Shown here piece by piece: positions 9,248-18,452 of a stretch of 64,000 bases of DNA. The DNA is from Candidatus Synechococcus calcipolaris G9 (GTDB taxonomy: Bacteria > Cyanobacteriota > Cyanobacteriia > Thermosynechococcales > Thermosynechococcaceae): positions 372,001 to 436,000 of the forward strand of contig NZ_JAKKUT010000002.1 in the NCBI RefSeq assembly GCF_029582805.1. Direction: 5' to 3'. Made by a program: the position numbers and the translations under genes. The notes under the pieces are model-generated. The model was given only the letters and a program-made list of their open reading frames with translations, had not been told where the DNA came from and made no database searches. The stretch's first letter is position 1. Every line of letters begins with the position of its first letter.

Positions 9248-9613
9248 TTAACGGTTAATGGTACGGGTCGTTGTCCGCTCAGTGGTTTGAGAGTTGCCAT
9301 TAGGGCCAGTGCGGGTAGTCGTTTGCTGGCCATTGCCCCAAGTTCGTTCAATGGTTTGGGTATTGCCATTGGGGCCGGTGCGGGTGGTGGTTTGGTAGCC
9401 TGGCCCACCAGTACGAGTAGTTGTTTGAGAGTTGCCATTAGGGCCAGTGCGGGTAGTCGTTTGCTGGCCATTGCCCCAAGTTCGCTCAGTGGTTTGGGTA
9501 TTGCCATTGGGGCCGGTGCGGGTAGTCCTTTGTTGGGCATAGCTGAGTTCCGTAACCCCTAGCACCGCCGTACTCACAATTAGGGGTAGAACTACTAGAA
9601 AACGATGACGCAT
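9248..9613 (-). CDS. Small secreted Thr/Gly/Asn-rich repeat protein
   Basis: This 121-residue protein has a clear Sec signal peptide (MRHRFLVVLPLIVSTAVLGV, cleavage likely after SYA). The mature part is made only of repeats such as TTTRTGPNGNSQ and ERTWGNGQQ. The composition is polar, basic and free of Cys, like a surface or periplasmic low-complexity protein. I do not recognise a function. AGGAG about 7 bases before the ATG supports the start, and a good terminator follows at 9187-9215, so it is probably a single-gene transcript. The 5' end has a decayed duplicate about 195 bp upstream. Confidence 0.75.
   Translation of the reverse strand: MRHRFLVVLPLIVSTAVLGVTELSYAQQRTTRTGPNGNTQTTERTWGNGQQTTTRTGPNGNSQTTTRTGGPGYQTTTRTGPNGNTQTIERTWGNGQQTTTRTGPNGNSQTTERTTTRTINR
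9285..9535. repeat. Two tandem copies of a 138-bp unit inside the secreted repeat gene
   Basis: The block beginning at 9285 (gtttgagagttgccattagg) recurs at 9423 with few changes over at least 110 bp, giving a 138-bp (46-residue) period. Shorter 12-18 residue sub-repeats lie inside each unit. The frame is kept, so the gene grew by in-frame duplication. Confidence 0.8.
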
Positions 9614-9910
9614 TTTAGTCTCCTAAAAAATTGGTTAACGTGAGTTCGGGATAAGAGAGGGGTCGAACAGATAGGCTGAACGTGCTGAATTCTCATCCCT
9701 TTGCTTGGCCTAGGCTCAGATTAGACTAACTTGAGCATAATTGAGTTCCGCACCCTCTAGCACCGCCGTACTCATAACTAAGGGTAGCACTAGAAAGCAA
9801 TGACGCATTTTAATCTCCTAAAAAATTTTGTTAACGTGAGTTCGGGATTAAGAGATGGGTCGAACAGATAGGCTGAAAGTACTGAATTTTCCCCCCTCTT
9901 CTTGGCCATT
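9541..9910. repeat. Duplicated 5' region, about 170 bp, spaced about 195 bp
   Basis: About 170 bp starting at 9541 (signal-peptide codons, ribosome-binding site and upstream region) is repeated starting at about 9738. Shared strings include agcaccgccgtactca, gatgacgcatttta/caatgacgcatttta, ttaacgtgagttcggga and gtcgaacagataggctgaa. The duplicate lies upstream of the intact gene in the same orientation. From about 9911 to 10097 nothing is recognised. Confidence 0.85.
9716..9808 (-). pseudogene. Decayed copy of the secreted repeat gene: signal peptide only
   Basis: ATG 9808 opens a 30-codon frame, MRHCFLVLPLVMSTAVLEGA followed by ELNYAQVSLI, ending in TGA at 9716. It parallels the first residues of the intact protein (MRHRFLVVLPLIVSTAVLGV) but lacks the repeats. 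It keeps an AGGAG-type ribosome-binding site and the duplicated upstream region. It is best read as a truncated duplicate. Expression of a 30-residue peptide cannot be excluded. Confidence 0.7.
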
Positions 9911-10097
9911 TCTCAAATTGAGCACTCTCATCACCGTTCCCCGATCAACTGCTTAGTGAACATCGTCTGTGGGCTAATTGCCTATACGCACCAACCGCAG
10001 AAGCCCTCCATTGCGATTGATCACAATTTGCTCACAGTTTCTTAACCGAACCCACGTTAGTCTAGGATCGTATTTTGATGGCAATAATCTCTGTGAC

Positions 10098-10865
10098 TTA
10101 AATTTGCTCTGGATCAATGCCCTGGGAGCGTAGATAGGCCGCAAGGCGATCTGCTCGTTGTGTTTCTTGTTCTGCCCGTAAGGCTTCTTGTTCGGCTCGT
10201 TGAGTCTCTTGCTGTGCCCGCAAGGCTTCTTGTTCAGCCCGCTGTGTTTCTTGTTGCGCCCGGAAGGCTTCCTGTTCAGCCCGCTGCTGGGCTTCTTTTA
10301 TCTGTTGAGCTAATTCAATCGTTGTCAGAAATCGCCGCCCATCGGGATAGTACACTTCTAGATCGTCTTCCCCTAGGACAAATTCAATCCCTAGGCGAGG
10401 ACTACGCCAGTGATCTATCATCTCAACGGTATCTAGCCCTTGGGGAGTTCTCACCAGTATGCTCAATTCCTGGAGATCGGGATCGTAGATGTAATATTCC
10501 TCTACGCCGTGGCGATCGTAGAACTGTAGCTTTTTCACCATTTCCGTCAGTCGATTCCCAGGGGAGAGAATTTCAAACACTACCTGGGGGGTAATGCCCG
10601 CTTCTAGCCATTGTTGATAGGAGCCGCGATCGCCCTTGGGACGACCAAAAATCACCATCACGTCTGGGGCAACTCGTATATCGGGACGACCTTCTACTGG
10701 ATACCAGAGTAAGTCTCCAGCTACAAAAACGTTCGGATCATTGGCAAAAAGACATTCTAGGTTTTCTTTGAGTAAAACGATCCAGCGAAACTGGCGGGTA
10801 TTGTCAGCCATGGGTTGACCATCACTGTCGGGATAGTGGATCGTGGGTTCAACGGAAAGAGCCAT
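10098..10865 (-). CDS. Uma2/DUF820 family protein with expanded coiled-coil tail
   Basis: This 255-residue protein belongs to the PD-(D/E)XK-like Uma2 family, abundant in cyanobacteria and of poorly known function. Typical strings are PDIRVAPDVMVIFG, QVVFEILSPGNR, KLQFYDRHGVEEYYIYDPD and the tail RADRLAAYLRSQGIDPEQI. Residues about 190-235 hold three 14-residue Glu/Gln/Arg/Ala repeats (RAEQEALRAQQETQ type), predicted to be a coiled coil. A near-identical gene lies at 50274-50936 in opposite orientation but has only one short repeat there. GGGAGG upstream of the ATG is shared by both copies. Confidence 0.88.
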   Translation of the reverse strand: MALSVEPTIHYPDSDGQPMADNTRQFRWIVLLKENLECLFANDPNVFVAGDLLWYPVEGRPDIRVAPDVMVIFGRPKGDRGSYQQWLEAGITPQVVFEILSPGNRLTEMVKKLQFYDRHGVEEYYIYDPDLQELSILVRTPQGLDTVEMIDHWRSPRLGIEFVLGEDDLEVYYPDGRRFLTTIELAQQIKEAQQRAEQEAFRAQQETQRAEQEALRAQQETQRAEQEALRAEQETQRADRLAAYLRSQGIDPEQI

Positions 10866-10921
10866 CCGCCTTCCTCCCTAACTATGTCTTGATTGTAATA
10901 GCCTGTAATCAACTCTAGGAA

Positions 10922-10942
10922 TTAAATTTGCTTTGGATCAAT
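10922..10942 (-). repeat. Remnant 3' end of a further Uma2 copy
   Basis: TTAAATTTGCTTTGGATCAAT matches the last codons plus stop of the Uma2 gene (10098-10118) at 20 of 21 bases. On the minus strand it spells IDPKQI and a stop, immediately after the ispF stop codon. No other part of a Uma2 gene accompanies it. Confidence 0.6.
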
Positions 10943-11424
10943 TAATCCTTGACCAATAATGTCACTGCATAGGCGGCAATACCCTCTTCCCGGCCTACGG
11001 GGCCGAGCTTTTCATTGGTGGTGGCCTTAATACTCACTTGATCCGCGGCAATTTTTAGGGTTCCTGCTAGACGATCGCCCATGGTACCTAAGTAGGGTTT
11101 GAGTTTGGGCCGCTCTGCCACAATCACTGAATCAATATTGCCCACCTGCCAACCGCGATCGCGAATTAAGGCTGCGACCTGTTCCAGCAAGACTAAACTA
11201 TCCGCACCGGCCCACTGGGGATCCGTAGGCGGAAAATAATGACCAATATCCCCTAAATTCAAGGCCCCAAGTAGGGCATCCATAATCGCATGGGTCAAAA
11301 CATCCGCATCACTATGGCCCAATAGACCCAGATCGTGATCCAGGCGAACCCCCCCTAGAATTAAGGGGCGATCGCGCACCAGTTGATGAATATCGTAACC
11401 ATTGCCAATCCGAATTTGCGTCAT
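10942..11424 (-). CDS. ispF: 2-C-methyl-D-erythritol 2,4-cyclodiphosphate synthase
   Basis: IspF cyclises CDP-ME 2-phosphate to MEcPP, releasing CMP, in the MEP isoprenoid pathway. The protein is 160 residues and works as a homotrimer in this family. The zinc site appears in NGYDIHQL (Asp and His) and the active-site loop in [20 protein letters not shown]. The segment [19 protein letters not shown] is also diagnostic. It is the last gene of a tight minus-strand group, sqdB-aat-ispF, with gaps of 8-9 bp. Confidence 0.97.
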   Translation of the reverse strand: MTQIRIGNGYDIHQLVRDRPLILGGVRLDHDLGLLGHSDADVLTHAIMDALLGALNLGDIGHYFPPTDPQWAGADSLVLLEQVAALIRDRGWQVGNIDSVIVAERPKLKPYLGTMGDRLAGTLKIAADQVSIKATTNEKLGPVGREEGIAAYAVTLLVKD

Positions 11425-11432
11425 GGTTATTG

Positions 11433-12098
11433 TTAGCTCGATGGTGGTTGGAAAAAGGGGGAAAAAGGCGCATCATCTGTAAACCGGCTGGGGGAGCGCA
11501 GGCCTTGGCGTAACTGGTTGTGGTAGTTGGGTTTGGAAATAAAATCTGCACCGAAACGAACGAGATGGGAATTAACCATCTGGACATCAAAACTCGTAAA
11601 TTGCCGCGATCGCAAATGCTCGACTAACTTAACTAGGGCCACCTTCGAGCCGTTAGGAATGTGATAGAACATGGATTCACCAATAAAGACACCGCCAATG
11701 GCAATCCCTAACAGTCCCCCCGCCAATTGCTCCCCCTGCCAAGTCTCAAAACTATGGGCCCAACCCGCTTGATGCAGTTGCCAATAAACCTCCATGAGTG
11801 GCAAGGAAATCCAGGTACTCTCCCGATTGGCGTAGGCACAGCCCTCCATAACTCCAATAAAATCCCGATTAATGGCCACTTGAAACTGGTTTTGATTGAG
11901 GACTCGCCGCAGCGATCGCGGATAACAAAATCGCTCATCCAGGGGCATCATTGTGGGCAATGCACTACTATACCAGGACAATTGGCTTTCATCGTCCCCA
12001 TCGGCCATCAGAAAAAAGCCCTGGGCATAATGGTGAAGGATCCCTTTAATTCCTATGTTGGGATTAAACCCGGCATAAAAGTTAAAGGGGCAAAACAT
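11433..12098 (-). CDS. aat: Leucyl/phenylalanyl-tRNA-protein transferase
   Basis: This enzyme adds Leu or Phe from aminoacyl-tRNA to the N-terminus of proteins with basic ends, marking them for ClpS/ClpP degradation. The 221-residue protein shows [53 protein letters not shown] and [10 protein letters not shown], the family core in order. The N-terminus ([12 protein letters not shown]) lacks the longer leader of E. coli Aat. It lies 9 bp after sqdB and 8 bp before ispF, so it is probably co-transcribed with them. Confidence 0.9.
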   Translation of the reverse strand: MFCPFNFYAGFNPNIGIKGILHHYAQGFFLMADGDDESQLSWYSSALPTMMPLDERFCYPRSLRRVLNQNQFQVAINRDFIGVMEGCAYANRESTWISLPLMEVYWQLHQAGWAHSFETWQGEQLAGGLLGIAIGGVFIGESMFYHIPNGSKVALVKLVEHLRSRQFTSFDVQMVNSHLVRFGADFISKPNYHNQLRQGLRSPSRFTDDAPFSPFFQPPSS

Positions 12099-12107
12099 GA
12101 CATTATC

Positions 12108-13313
<1,206 letters not shown>

Positions 13314-13427
13314 CTAGCTACCACGTTACCAGTAAGGGTGTCACTCATTAAAACTTAGTCGGTAGAAAATGTGCATTTTTTATTTTTTATACTTAATGCT
13401 CACATGTCTACAGGAATCTACCCTAAT

Positions 13428-13775
13428 TCACACCTTAGGGGTCGATTTGACCTTAAAGGCCAGACCACAGCCACAGGTTTGCTGGGCATGGGGATTATGA
13501 AAGCGAAAGGCCCCACCCATTAAGTCTTCGATATAGTCGAGCTTGAGACCCCGTAGCAGGGATAATTGGGCCGTTGGTAGGGCGATCGCCCAGCCTTGGC
13601 TCTCCACCATGGTTTCTGTGCCAGTCAAATGACTAACAAACCCCAGGGCATAACTGTAATCACCACAGGTACTTGGCTCTAGGTTGATGTGGAGAATGGC
13701 AGATTTTTGACCCGTGGCATCTTGGGCCTGAAGACGTTGCAATTCTTGGGCTGCCGCTGGGGTAAGGTCAATCAT
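13428..13775 (-). CDS. A-type iron-sulfur carrier (HesB/IscA/SufA family)
   Basis: The 115-residue protein carries or hands on Fe-S clusters. The three conserved Cys of A-type carriers appear: one in PSTCGDYSY (about residue 37) and two in QQTCGCGLAF near the C-terminus. The family pattern is C, about 60-65 residues, then CGC. The central segment LDYIEDLMGGAFRFHNPHA also matches. I cannot say from sequence alone whether it is the IscA or SufA paralogue. It stands alone between sqdB and a secreted protein gene. Confidence 0.9.
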   Translation of the reverse strand: MIDLTPAAAQELQRLQAQDATGQKSAILHINLEPSTCGDYSYALGFVSHLTGTETMVESQGWAIALPTAQLSLLRGLKLDYIEDLMGGAFRFHNPHAQQTCGCGLAFKVKSTPKV

Positions 13776-13814
13776 GGTGGACTCAGAAATGTTTATTTAC
13801 CGGGGAAATGTTGT

Positions 13815-15545
13815 TTATCGGGGTTGCCAAAAAATACCAATACCGTTGCTGACGCGGGTGGTGGTTACCGAATGGCGATCCAGGAGTTGTCCCCCCATAT
13901 ACATAGCCGTGGAACTTCCCCCATCTAAATTCAGGGCATTCACCAGGCCCATTTGCCGCAGAATTTGAGTCCATTCCGCCAGGGTGGGGCCCGGGCCACC
14001 GACGCGATTGTGGGTTGTCACCAATAAAATCGTACCATTCCCTAATTGGCCGATGGCACTACGGGGAGCGGCCTGGGTTGCTAGTCCACCCCCAAACTGT
14101 TCAGCGGCAGCATTTAGAACCACCTGACCCCGATCAATCAATAGGGGCCCCGCCCCAGCAATATAGGGAAAGGCGTTAAATTCCGGTGGATTTGCAGTTG
14201 TTTGAATTTGCACCGTGGCTCCATTGGCAAAGGCACCTAGGACTGAGTTGTAGCTGCGGGCCACTAAAAGCAGACCATCCTGGGGAATGGCTAGGGTTTG
14301 GGGGCGTTGACTACTCACCGCTTGCTGACCCATGACCCGATTATTGCGTACCGTAATCACGGTTTCATTTCCCGTTTGCGGGCTGTAGCTGGGGCCCCAG
14401 GCAGGAGTATAGAGGGCTAAACCCGCTTGGAGGTAGCCGCTATTGAACGTGACAATGGGATAGGAACCGGTGGGTGTGGATACGGTTTGTTGCAAGAAAA
14501 GTCGCCCGACCCGGGTTTGACCCTGATCATTCCAGGCGATCGCCCCCCGGTTGAGGATCGGCCCAGAAATCCAATTGCCCTGATCCCGAATGGCACCCAA
14601 GGGCATCTGGCGATCGCGGTTAAAAAAGCCAGCATTGATCACCGCCGCACTCTGCCAGCGTTGGGCCATATCCGCCAAGGAACTAATCCCCACCAAGGTG
14701 GTTGGGCTAAACCAAATGGGTCGGAGGGACAACCCCGGTTGCTGCGGATTGACCGCTAAAACACTCACCGGAAATTGACGGGGGCCAAGGGTCACGGTTT
14801 GCTCTTGCCAACGCAGGCCGGGGGCCCACGTAATACTCCGATTTGCTGGGGCATCATTGCGAAAATCCACCACGAGGCGAGGCGGATCTGCGAGCATGGT
14901 GACATCGGGGCGGGTTGTCCCCGGAATATCTCGCTCGATCACGGTACGATTCGTGGCTGTAGAAATTTTGGTGTTAGGAAGGGCCGTTAAGCTACCGCTG
15001 GCTTCAATGGTGAGGCCAAATTGACGGGGGGTGGTACTGGTGCGACTAAAGGTTAAACGGCTAATGTGCCACGGCGTAGCCCGATCCAGATCAAAGACCC
15101 AGCGATCGCCCCAGGGTTGTCGGCCCTGTCGCCACCCTAAAATTCGTGCTGGTGGCGGCGTAATGCGCAGGGTTTGTCCCTGGTGGTTCACCTGCCATTG
15201 CTGACTTTGAATTAAATCACTCACATCCAAATAGCGGTACATGCCATTGGAACTAAATCGAGTCGCTAAGGTTAGGGGTTGATCCTTGAACCAAAGCACA
15301 GGCTGTTGATTAGGGTCATTGGTGTCTTGGAGCAATACCCCAAAACGAGTTGCCAGTCCGCCATCACTAATGCCGGTGACGGTTTGCCCTTGGTTATTCG
15401 TCCATTGGCTCCAGGCAATCCCATAATCGCGGCCATTCAGGTTAATTTGATTTCCCTGGCGAGTCTGGGCCACCCCGGCCATTCCCTGGAAAAGAACCAA
15501 ACCCACCGTCAGAATGCTAGACACCCATGGTCGAAAAAAGATCAT
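13815..15545 (-). CDS. Secreted phosphodiester glycosidase-like (NAGPA domain) protein
   Basis: This 576-residue protein has an N-terminal signal peptide (ILTVGLVLFQGMAGVAQ). Residues about 30-130 resemble copper-amine-oxidase-N-like and AMIN-type beta domains. The C-terminal half (about 290-575) is a NAGPA/phosphodiester glycosidase domain, with VINAGFFNRDRQMPLG, AGAGPLLIDRG, PRSAIGQLGNGTILLVTTHN and ALNLDGGSSTAMYMGG. The family acts on sugar phosphodiesters, and in cyanobacteria it is a common periplasmic or outer-surface protein of unknown substrate. A role in cell-wall polysaccharide turnover is an inference. Confidence 0.88.
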   Translation of the reverse strand: MIFFRPWVSSILTVGLVLFQGMAGVAQTRQGNQINLNGRDYGIAWSQWTNNQGQTVTGISDGGLATRFGVLLQDTNDPNQQPVLWFKDQPLTLATRFSSNGMYRYLDVSDLIQSQQWQVNHQGQTLRITPPPARILGWRQGRQPWGDRWVFDLDRATPWHISRLTFSRTSTTPRQFGLTIEASGSLTALPNTKISTATNRTVIERDIPGTTRPDVTMLADPPRLVVDFRNDAPANRSITWAPGLRWQEQTVTLGPRQFPVSVLAVNPQQPGLSLRPIWFSPTTLVGISSLADMAQRWQSAAVINAGFFNRDRQMPLGAIRDQGNWISGPILNRGAIAWNDQGQTRVGRLFLQQTVSTPTGSYPIVTFNSGYLQAGLALYTPAWGPSYSPQTGNETVITVRNNRVMGQQAVSSQRPQTLAIPQDGLLLVARSYNSVLGAFANGATVQIQTTANPPEFNAFPYIAGAGPLLIDRGQVVLNAAAEQFGGGLATQAAPRSAIGQLGNGTILLVTTHNRVGGPGPTLAEWTQILRQMGLVNALNLDGGSSTAMYMGGQLLDRHSVTTTRVSNGIGIFWQPR

Positions 15546-15593
15546 GACAACCCTAATTACTTAACTAAACCATTAACTCATCATTAACTAAAA

Positions 15594-16667
15594 CTAATGA
15601 TCAATTTTAGGCCCGTAGAGTTCCATCACCCGATGAAGGGATAGGCGGGATTGGGCCGATAGAGTTAAGGGGGATAGATGACCCGCTTGGAGATGATCGG
15701 TGGCCGCACAACCAATCATGGCAGCATTATCGGTACATAACCTCAGGGGCGGGAAAATTAGGCGAATTCCCAGGGGTTCGGCGGCCCGTTGTAGGCTCTG
15801 GCGTAAACCACTGTTGGCAGCGACTCCGCCACCAATGGCCAGGGTGGAAAAATGATGATCCACCGCCGCAGCGATCGCCCGTTTGGTTAGGGCTTTGGCG
15901 ACAACGGCCTGAAAACTAGCGGCAATATCGGCCACAGGAAGCTCTCCCTCTAGTTTGAGTTTGGCAACTAAGCGAGTGACGGCGGTTTTGAGACCACTGA
16001 AACTAGAATCGTAGGGATGGATTTTTCCCCCTGGCAATGTAATCGAACCCTCCGGTAGGGGAAAAGCCTGGGGATTACCGGTTTGGGCCAGGCGATCGAT
16101 TAAGGGCCCCCCCGGATAGCCCAACCCCAATAGTCGCGCTACCTTATCAAAGGCTTCCCCCGCCGCATCATCCCGGGTTTGTCCCAAAATCTCGTAGTTA
16201 CCGCAGCCGAGAACAGCAATGAGACTGGTGTGACCACCGGAGACTAGCAGACAGAGAAAGGGTGGCTGTAATCCCGGCTCTGCTAAGTAGGAGGCGTAAA
16301 TATGACCTTCCAGGTGGTGGATCCCCAACAGGGGCTTGCCATGGATCAGGGCCAGGGTTTTTGCAGCCATCACCCCCACCAGCAGCGATCCAACCAATCC
16401 AGGAGCACAGGTGACGGCAATGCCATCAATGGCTGACCAATCTAGGTTTGCTTCCCCTAGGGCCGCAGTGATGACAGGGTTGATCGTTTCTAGGTGCTGC
16501 CGCGCCGCCACCTCTGGAACCACACCACCGTAGGGACGGTGGGCCGCAATTTGGGAGGCGACAATGTTACTTAAAATTTGGCGATCGCACACTACAGCAG
16601 CAGCGGTTTCATCGCAACTGGTTTCAATAGCTAGAACGGTTTTTGGAGGCGTTGCAGATTCACCCAT
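15594..16667 (-). CDS. tsaD: tRNA N6-adenosine threonylcarbamoyltransferase
   Basis: TsaD transfers threonylcarbamoyl to A37 of tRNAs that read ANN codons, with TsaB and TsaE. The 357-residue protein has the ASKHA fold. The start [20 protein letters not shown] fits the family, whose hallmark is [14 protein letters not shown]. The metal-binding HHLEGH (in [12 protein letters not shown]) and the loops SGGHTSL and [15 protein letters not shown] are present. It is transcribed away from cysH, sharing a 114-bp divergent promoter region. Confidence 0.97.
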   Translation of the reverse strand: MGESATPPKTVLAIETSCDETAAAVVCDRQILSNIVASQIAAHRPYGGVVPEVAARQHLETINPVITAALGEANLDWSAIDGIAVTCAPGLVGSLLVGVMAAKTLALIHGKPLLGIHHLEGHIYASYLAEPGLQPPFLCLLVSGGHTSLIAVLGCGNYEILGQTRDDAAGEAFDKVARLLGLGYPGGPLIDRLAQTGNPQAFPLPEGSITLPGGKIHPYDSSFSGLKTAVTRLVAKLKLEGELPVADIAASFQAVVAKALTKRAIAAAVDHHFSTLAIGGGVAANSGLRQSLQRAAEPLGIRLIFPPLRLCTDNAAMIGCAATDHLQAGHLSPLTLSAQSRLSLHRVMELYGPKIDH

Positions 16668-16760
16668 AATGGATAGTCTAGCAATCGAGGGTCAAACCCC
16701 ACATAAACCCAATTCCGCCCGGAAGTTATTTTTGCTCCACGGTCTTTGATAAGATCAAAG

Positions 16761-16773
16761 GTGTTGTAAACAC
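16761..16773. promoter_or_regulatory. Short palindrome before cysH
   Basis: GTGTT-GTA-AACAC is a perfect 5-bp inverted repeat lying 8 bp upstream of the cysH start, in the tsaD/cysH divergent region. It could be an operator, but it is short and could be chance. Confidence 0.3.
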
Positions 16774-16781
16774 TGATCCCC

Positions 16782-17501
16782 ATGTCTTCAGCGGTTGAAT
16801 CCCCCACATTTGATCTAGCAGCCCTCAACCACGAATTTGAAGGTGCCGAGCCACGGGCTGTTTTAGCCTGGGCCGTCGAGCATATTCCCCAGGGGCTTGT
16901 GCAAACCAGTGCCTTTAATGTGGATGATTTGCTGATTACGGATCTACTCTATCGAGATTTGCAGCCGGCGATCCCGGTTCCCGTTATTTTTCTGGATACC
17001 CTCTACCATTTTCCAGAAACCCTGGTTCTGGTGGAGCAGGCCAAGGAACACTACAACATGAATCTCCAAGTTTATAAAATGCCCGATATTGATAGCCGCG
17101 AAGCCTTTGTAGCTCACTATGGCGAAGCCCTTTGGGATACCAATGTGGAGCAATTTCACCATGTCACCAAAATTGAACCCCTGATGCGGGGCCTGGCAGA
17201 ACTGAATACGGTGGCCTGGATTACGGGGCGGCGACGGGATCAGGCGGTGACTCGCGCAGAAATGCCCTACTTTGAACTGGATAAACTGGGGCGGCTGAAA
17301 ATCAATCCCCTCGCGGCCTGGACCCGGAAGCAAACCTGGGCCTATGTGGCTGAACACAGCATGATCTATAATCCCCTCCACGATCGCGGCTATGCCAGTA
17401 TTGGGGATGAACCCTTGACAACGCCTGTGGGCGAAGGGGAAGACGAGCGGGCCGGCCGCTGGCGGGGGAGTGGTAAAACCGAGTGCGGCATTCACATCTA
17501 G
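16782..17501 (+). CDS. cysH: Phosphoadenylyl-sulfate (PAPS) reductase, thioredoxin type
   Basis: CysH reduces PAPS to sulfite with thioredoxin, feeding sulfite reductase. The 239-residue protein has the PP-loop-like nucleotide site (QTSAFNVDDLLITDLL), FLDTLYHFPETL, the central TGRRRDQAVTRAEMPYFELD and the C-terminal active Cys in SGKTECGIHI. The Cys pairs that bind a 4Fe-4S cluster in APS reductases are missing: the usual CC position reads FHHVTKIEPL. This therefore points to the PAPS-specific, cluster-free type. Sulfite reductase is encoded about 35 kb away in the window. Confidence 0.95.
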   Translation: MSSAVESPTFDLAALNHEFEGAEPRAVLAWAVEHIPQGLVQTSAFNVDDLLITDLLYRDLQPAIPVPVIFLDTLYHFPETLVLVEQAKEHYNMNLQVYKMPDIDSREAFVAHYGEALWDTNVEQFHHVTKIEPLMRGLAELNTVAWITGRRRDQAVTRAEMPYFELDKLGRLKINPLAAWTRKQTWAYVAEHSMIYNPLHDRGYASIGDEPLTTPVGEGEDERAGRWRGSGKTECGIHI

Positions 17502-17567
17502 CATTTGAGAGTTTTTTGTTTCCCGCCTAACCCGTTCACTGCTCATTGAATCCCCCATGGAACACCC

Positions 17568-18440
17568 ATGTATTTTCAAGATGTCATTGCCACGCTGCAA
17601 CAGTTCTGGAGTCAGCAGGGCTGCTTAATTGTCCAGCCCTACGATATTGAAAAGGGGGCCGGTACCAAAAGTCCCCATACCTTTTTGCGGGCCTTGGGGC
17701 CCGAACCCTGGGCCGTAGCCTACGTTGAACCCTGTCGCCGTCCTGGGGATGGCCGCTATGGCGAAAATCCCAATCGCTATCAGTACTACTACCAGTACCA
17801 GGTCTTAATTAAACCATCTCCAGATAATATTCAAGATGTGTATCTAGCGTCCCTGGTGGCCCTAGGCATTCGTCCAGAGGAGCATGATATTCGCTTTGTG
17901 GAAGATAACTGGGAAGATGCGGCGGTGGGGGCCTGGGGGGTGGGCTGGGAAGTCTGGCTCGATGGTATGGAAGTGACCCAGTTTACCTATTTTCAGCAGT
18001 GTGGCGGTTTAGATTGTCGGCCGGTGTCCATTGAAATGACCTACGGGTTAGAGCGATTGACCATGTATTTGCAAGGGGTAGATGCGATCGCCAAAATTGT
18101 CTGGAATGAGCGGTTGACCTACGGCGATGTGCATTTACAGGGGGAAATCGAACAGTCTACCTACAATTTTGAGGCTTCGGATCCAGAGCGGCTCTTTAGT
18201 TTATTTAGTCTCTATCAACAGGAGGCAGAACAACTCCTAGAACGGGGTCTTGTCCTGCCGAGTTTGGATTACGTCTTAAAATGCTCCCACAGCTTTAATT
18301 TACTGGATGCCCGGGGGGTAATCTCCGTGGCGGAGCGAACGCGCTATATTGGCCGCATTCGGGGTTTGGCGCGGCAAGTGGCCCAACTGTACGTGCAACA
18401 GCGTCAGACCTTAGGATTTCCGTTACAACCGACCTCTTAG
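17568..18440 (+). CDS. glyQ: Glycine-tRNA ligase alpha subunit
   Basis: GlyQ is the small subunit of the alpha2beta2 glycyl-tRNA synthetase and holds the glycine-activating class II core. The 290-residue protein has the usual length. Class II motifs are seen in [40 protein letters not shown] and [13 protein letters not shown]. The beta subunit gene (glyS) is not in this window. It lies 66 bp after cysH. The next gene starts 12 bp after its stop. Confidence 0.97.
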   Translation: MYFQDVIATLQQFWSQQGCLIVQPYDIEKGAGTKSPHTFLRALGPEPWAVAYVEPCRRPGDGRYGENPNRYQYYYQYQVLIKPSPDNIQDVYLASLVALGIRPEEHDIRFVEDNWEDAAVGAWGVGWEVWLDGMEVTQFTYFQQCGGLDCRPVSIEMTYGLERLTMYLQGVDAIAKIVWNERLTYGDVHLQGEIEQSTYNFEASDPERLFSLFSLYQQEAEQLLERGLVLPSLDYVLKCSHSFNLLDARGVISVAERTRYIGRIRGLARQVAQLYVQQRQTLGFPLQPTS

Positions 18441-18452
18441 CCCCTCTTGCCT

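Noticed and set aside
10160-10594. Plus-strand frame opposite the Uma2 gene
   Set aside because: The same shadow recurs at the second Uma2 copy (50545-50970), which shows it is only the reverse complement of a conserved coding sequence.
16944-17600. A long minus-strand open frame opposite cysH
   Set aside because: cysH is clearly the real gene with all catalytic motifs; the opposite frame follows its codon bias and shows no domain.
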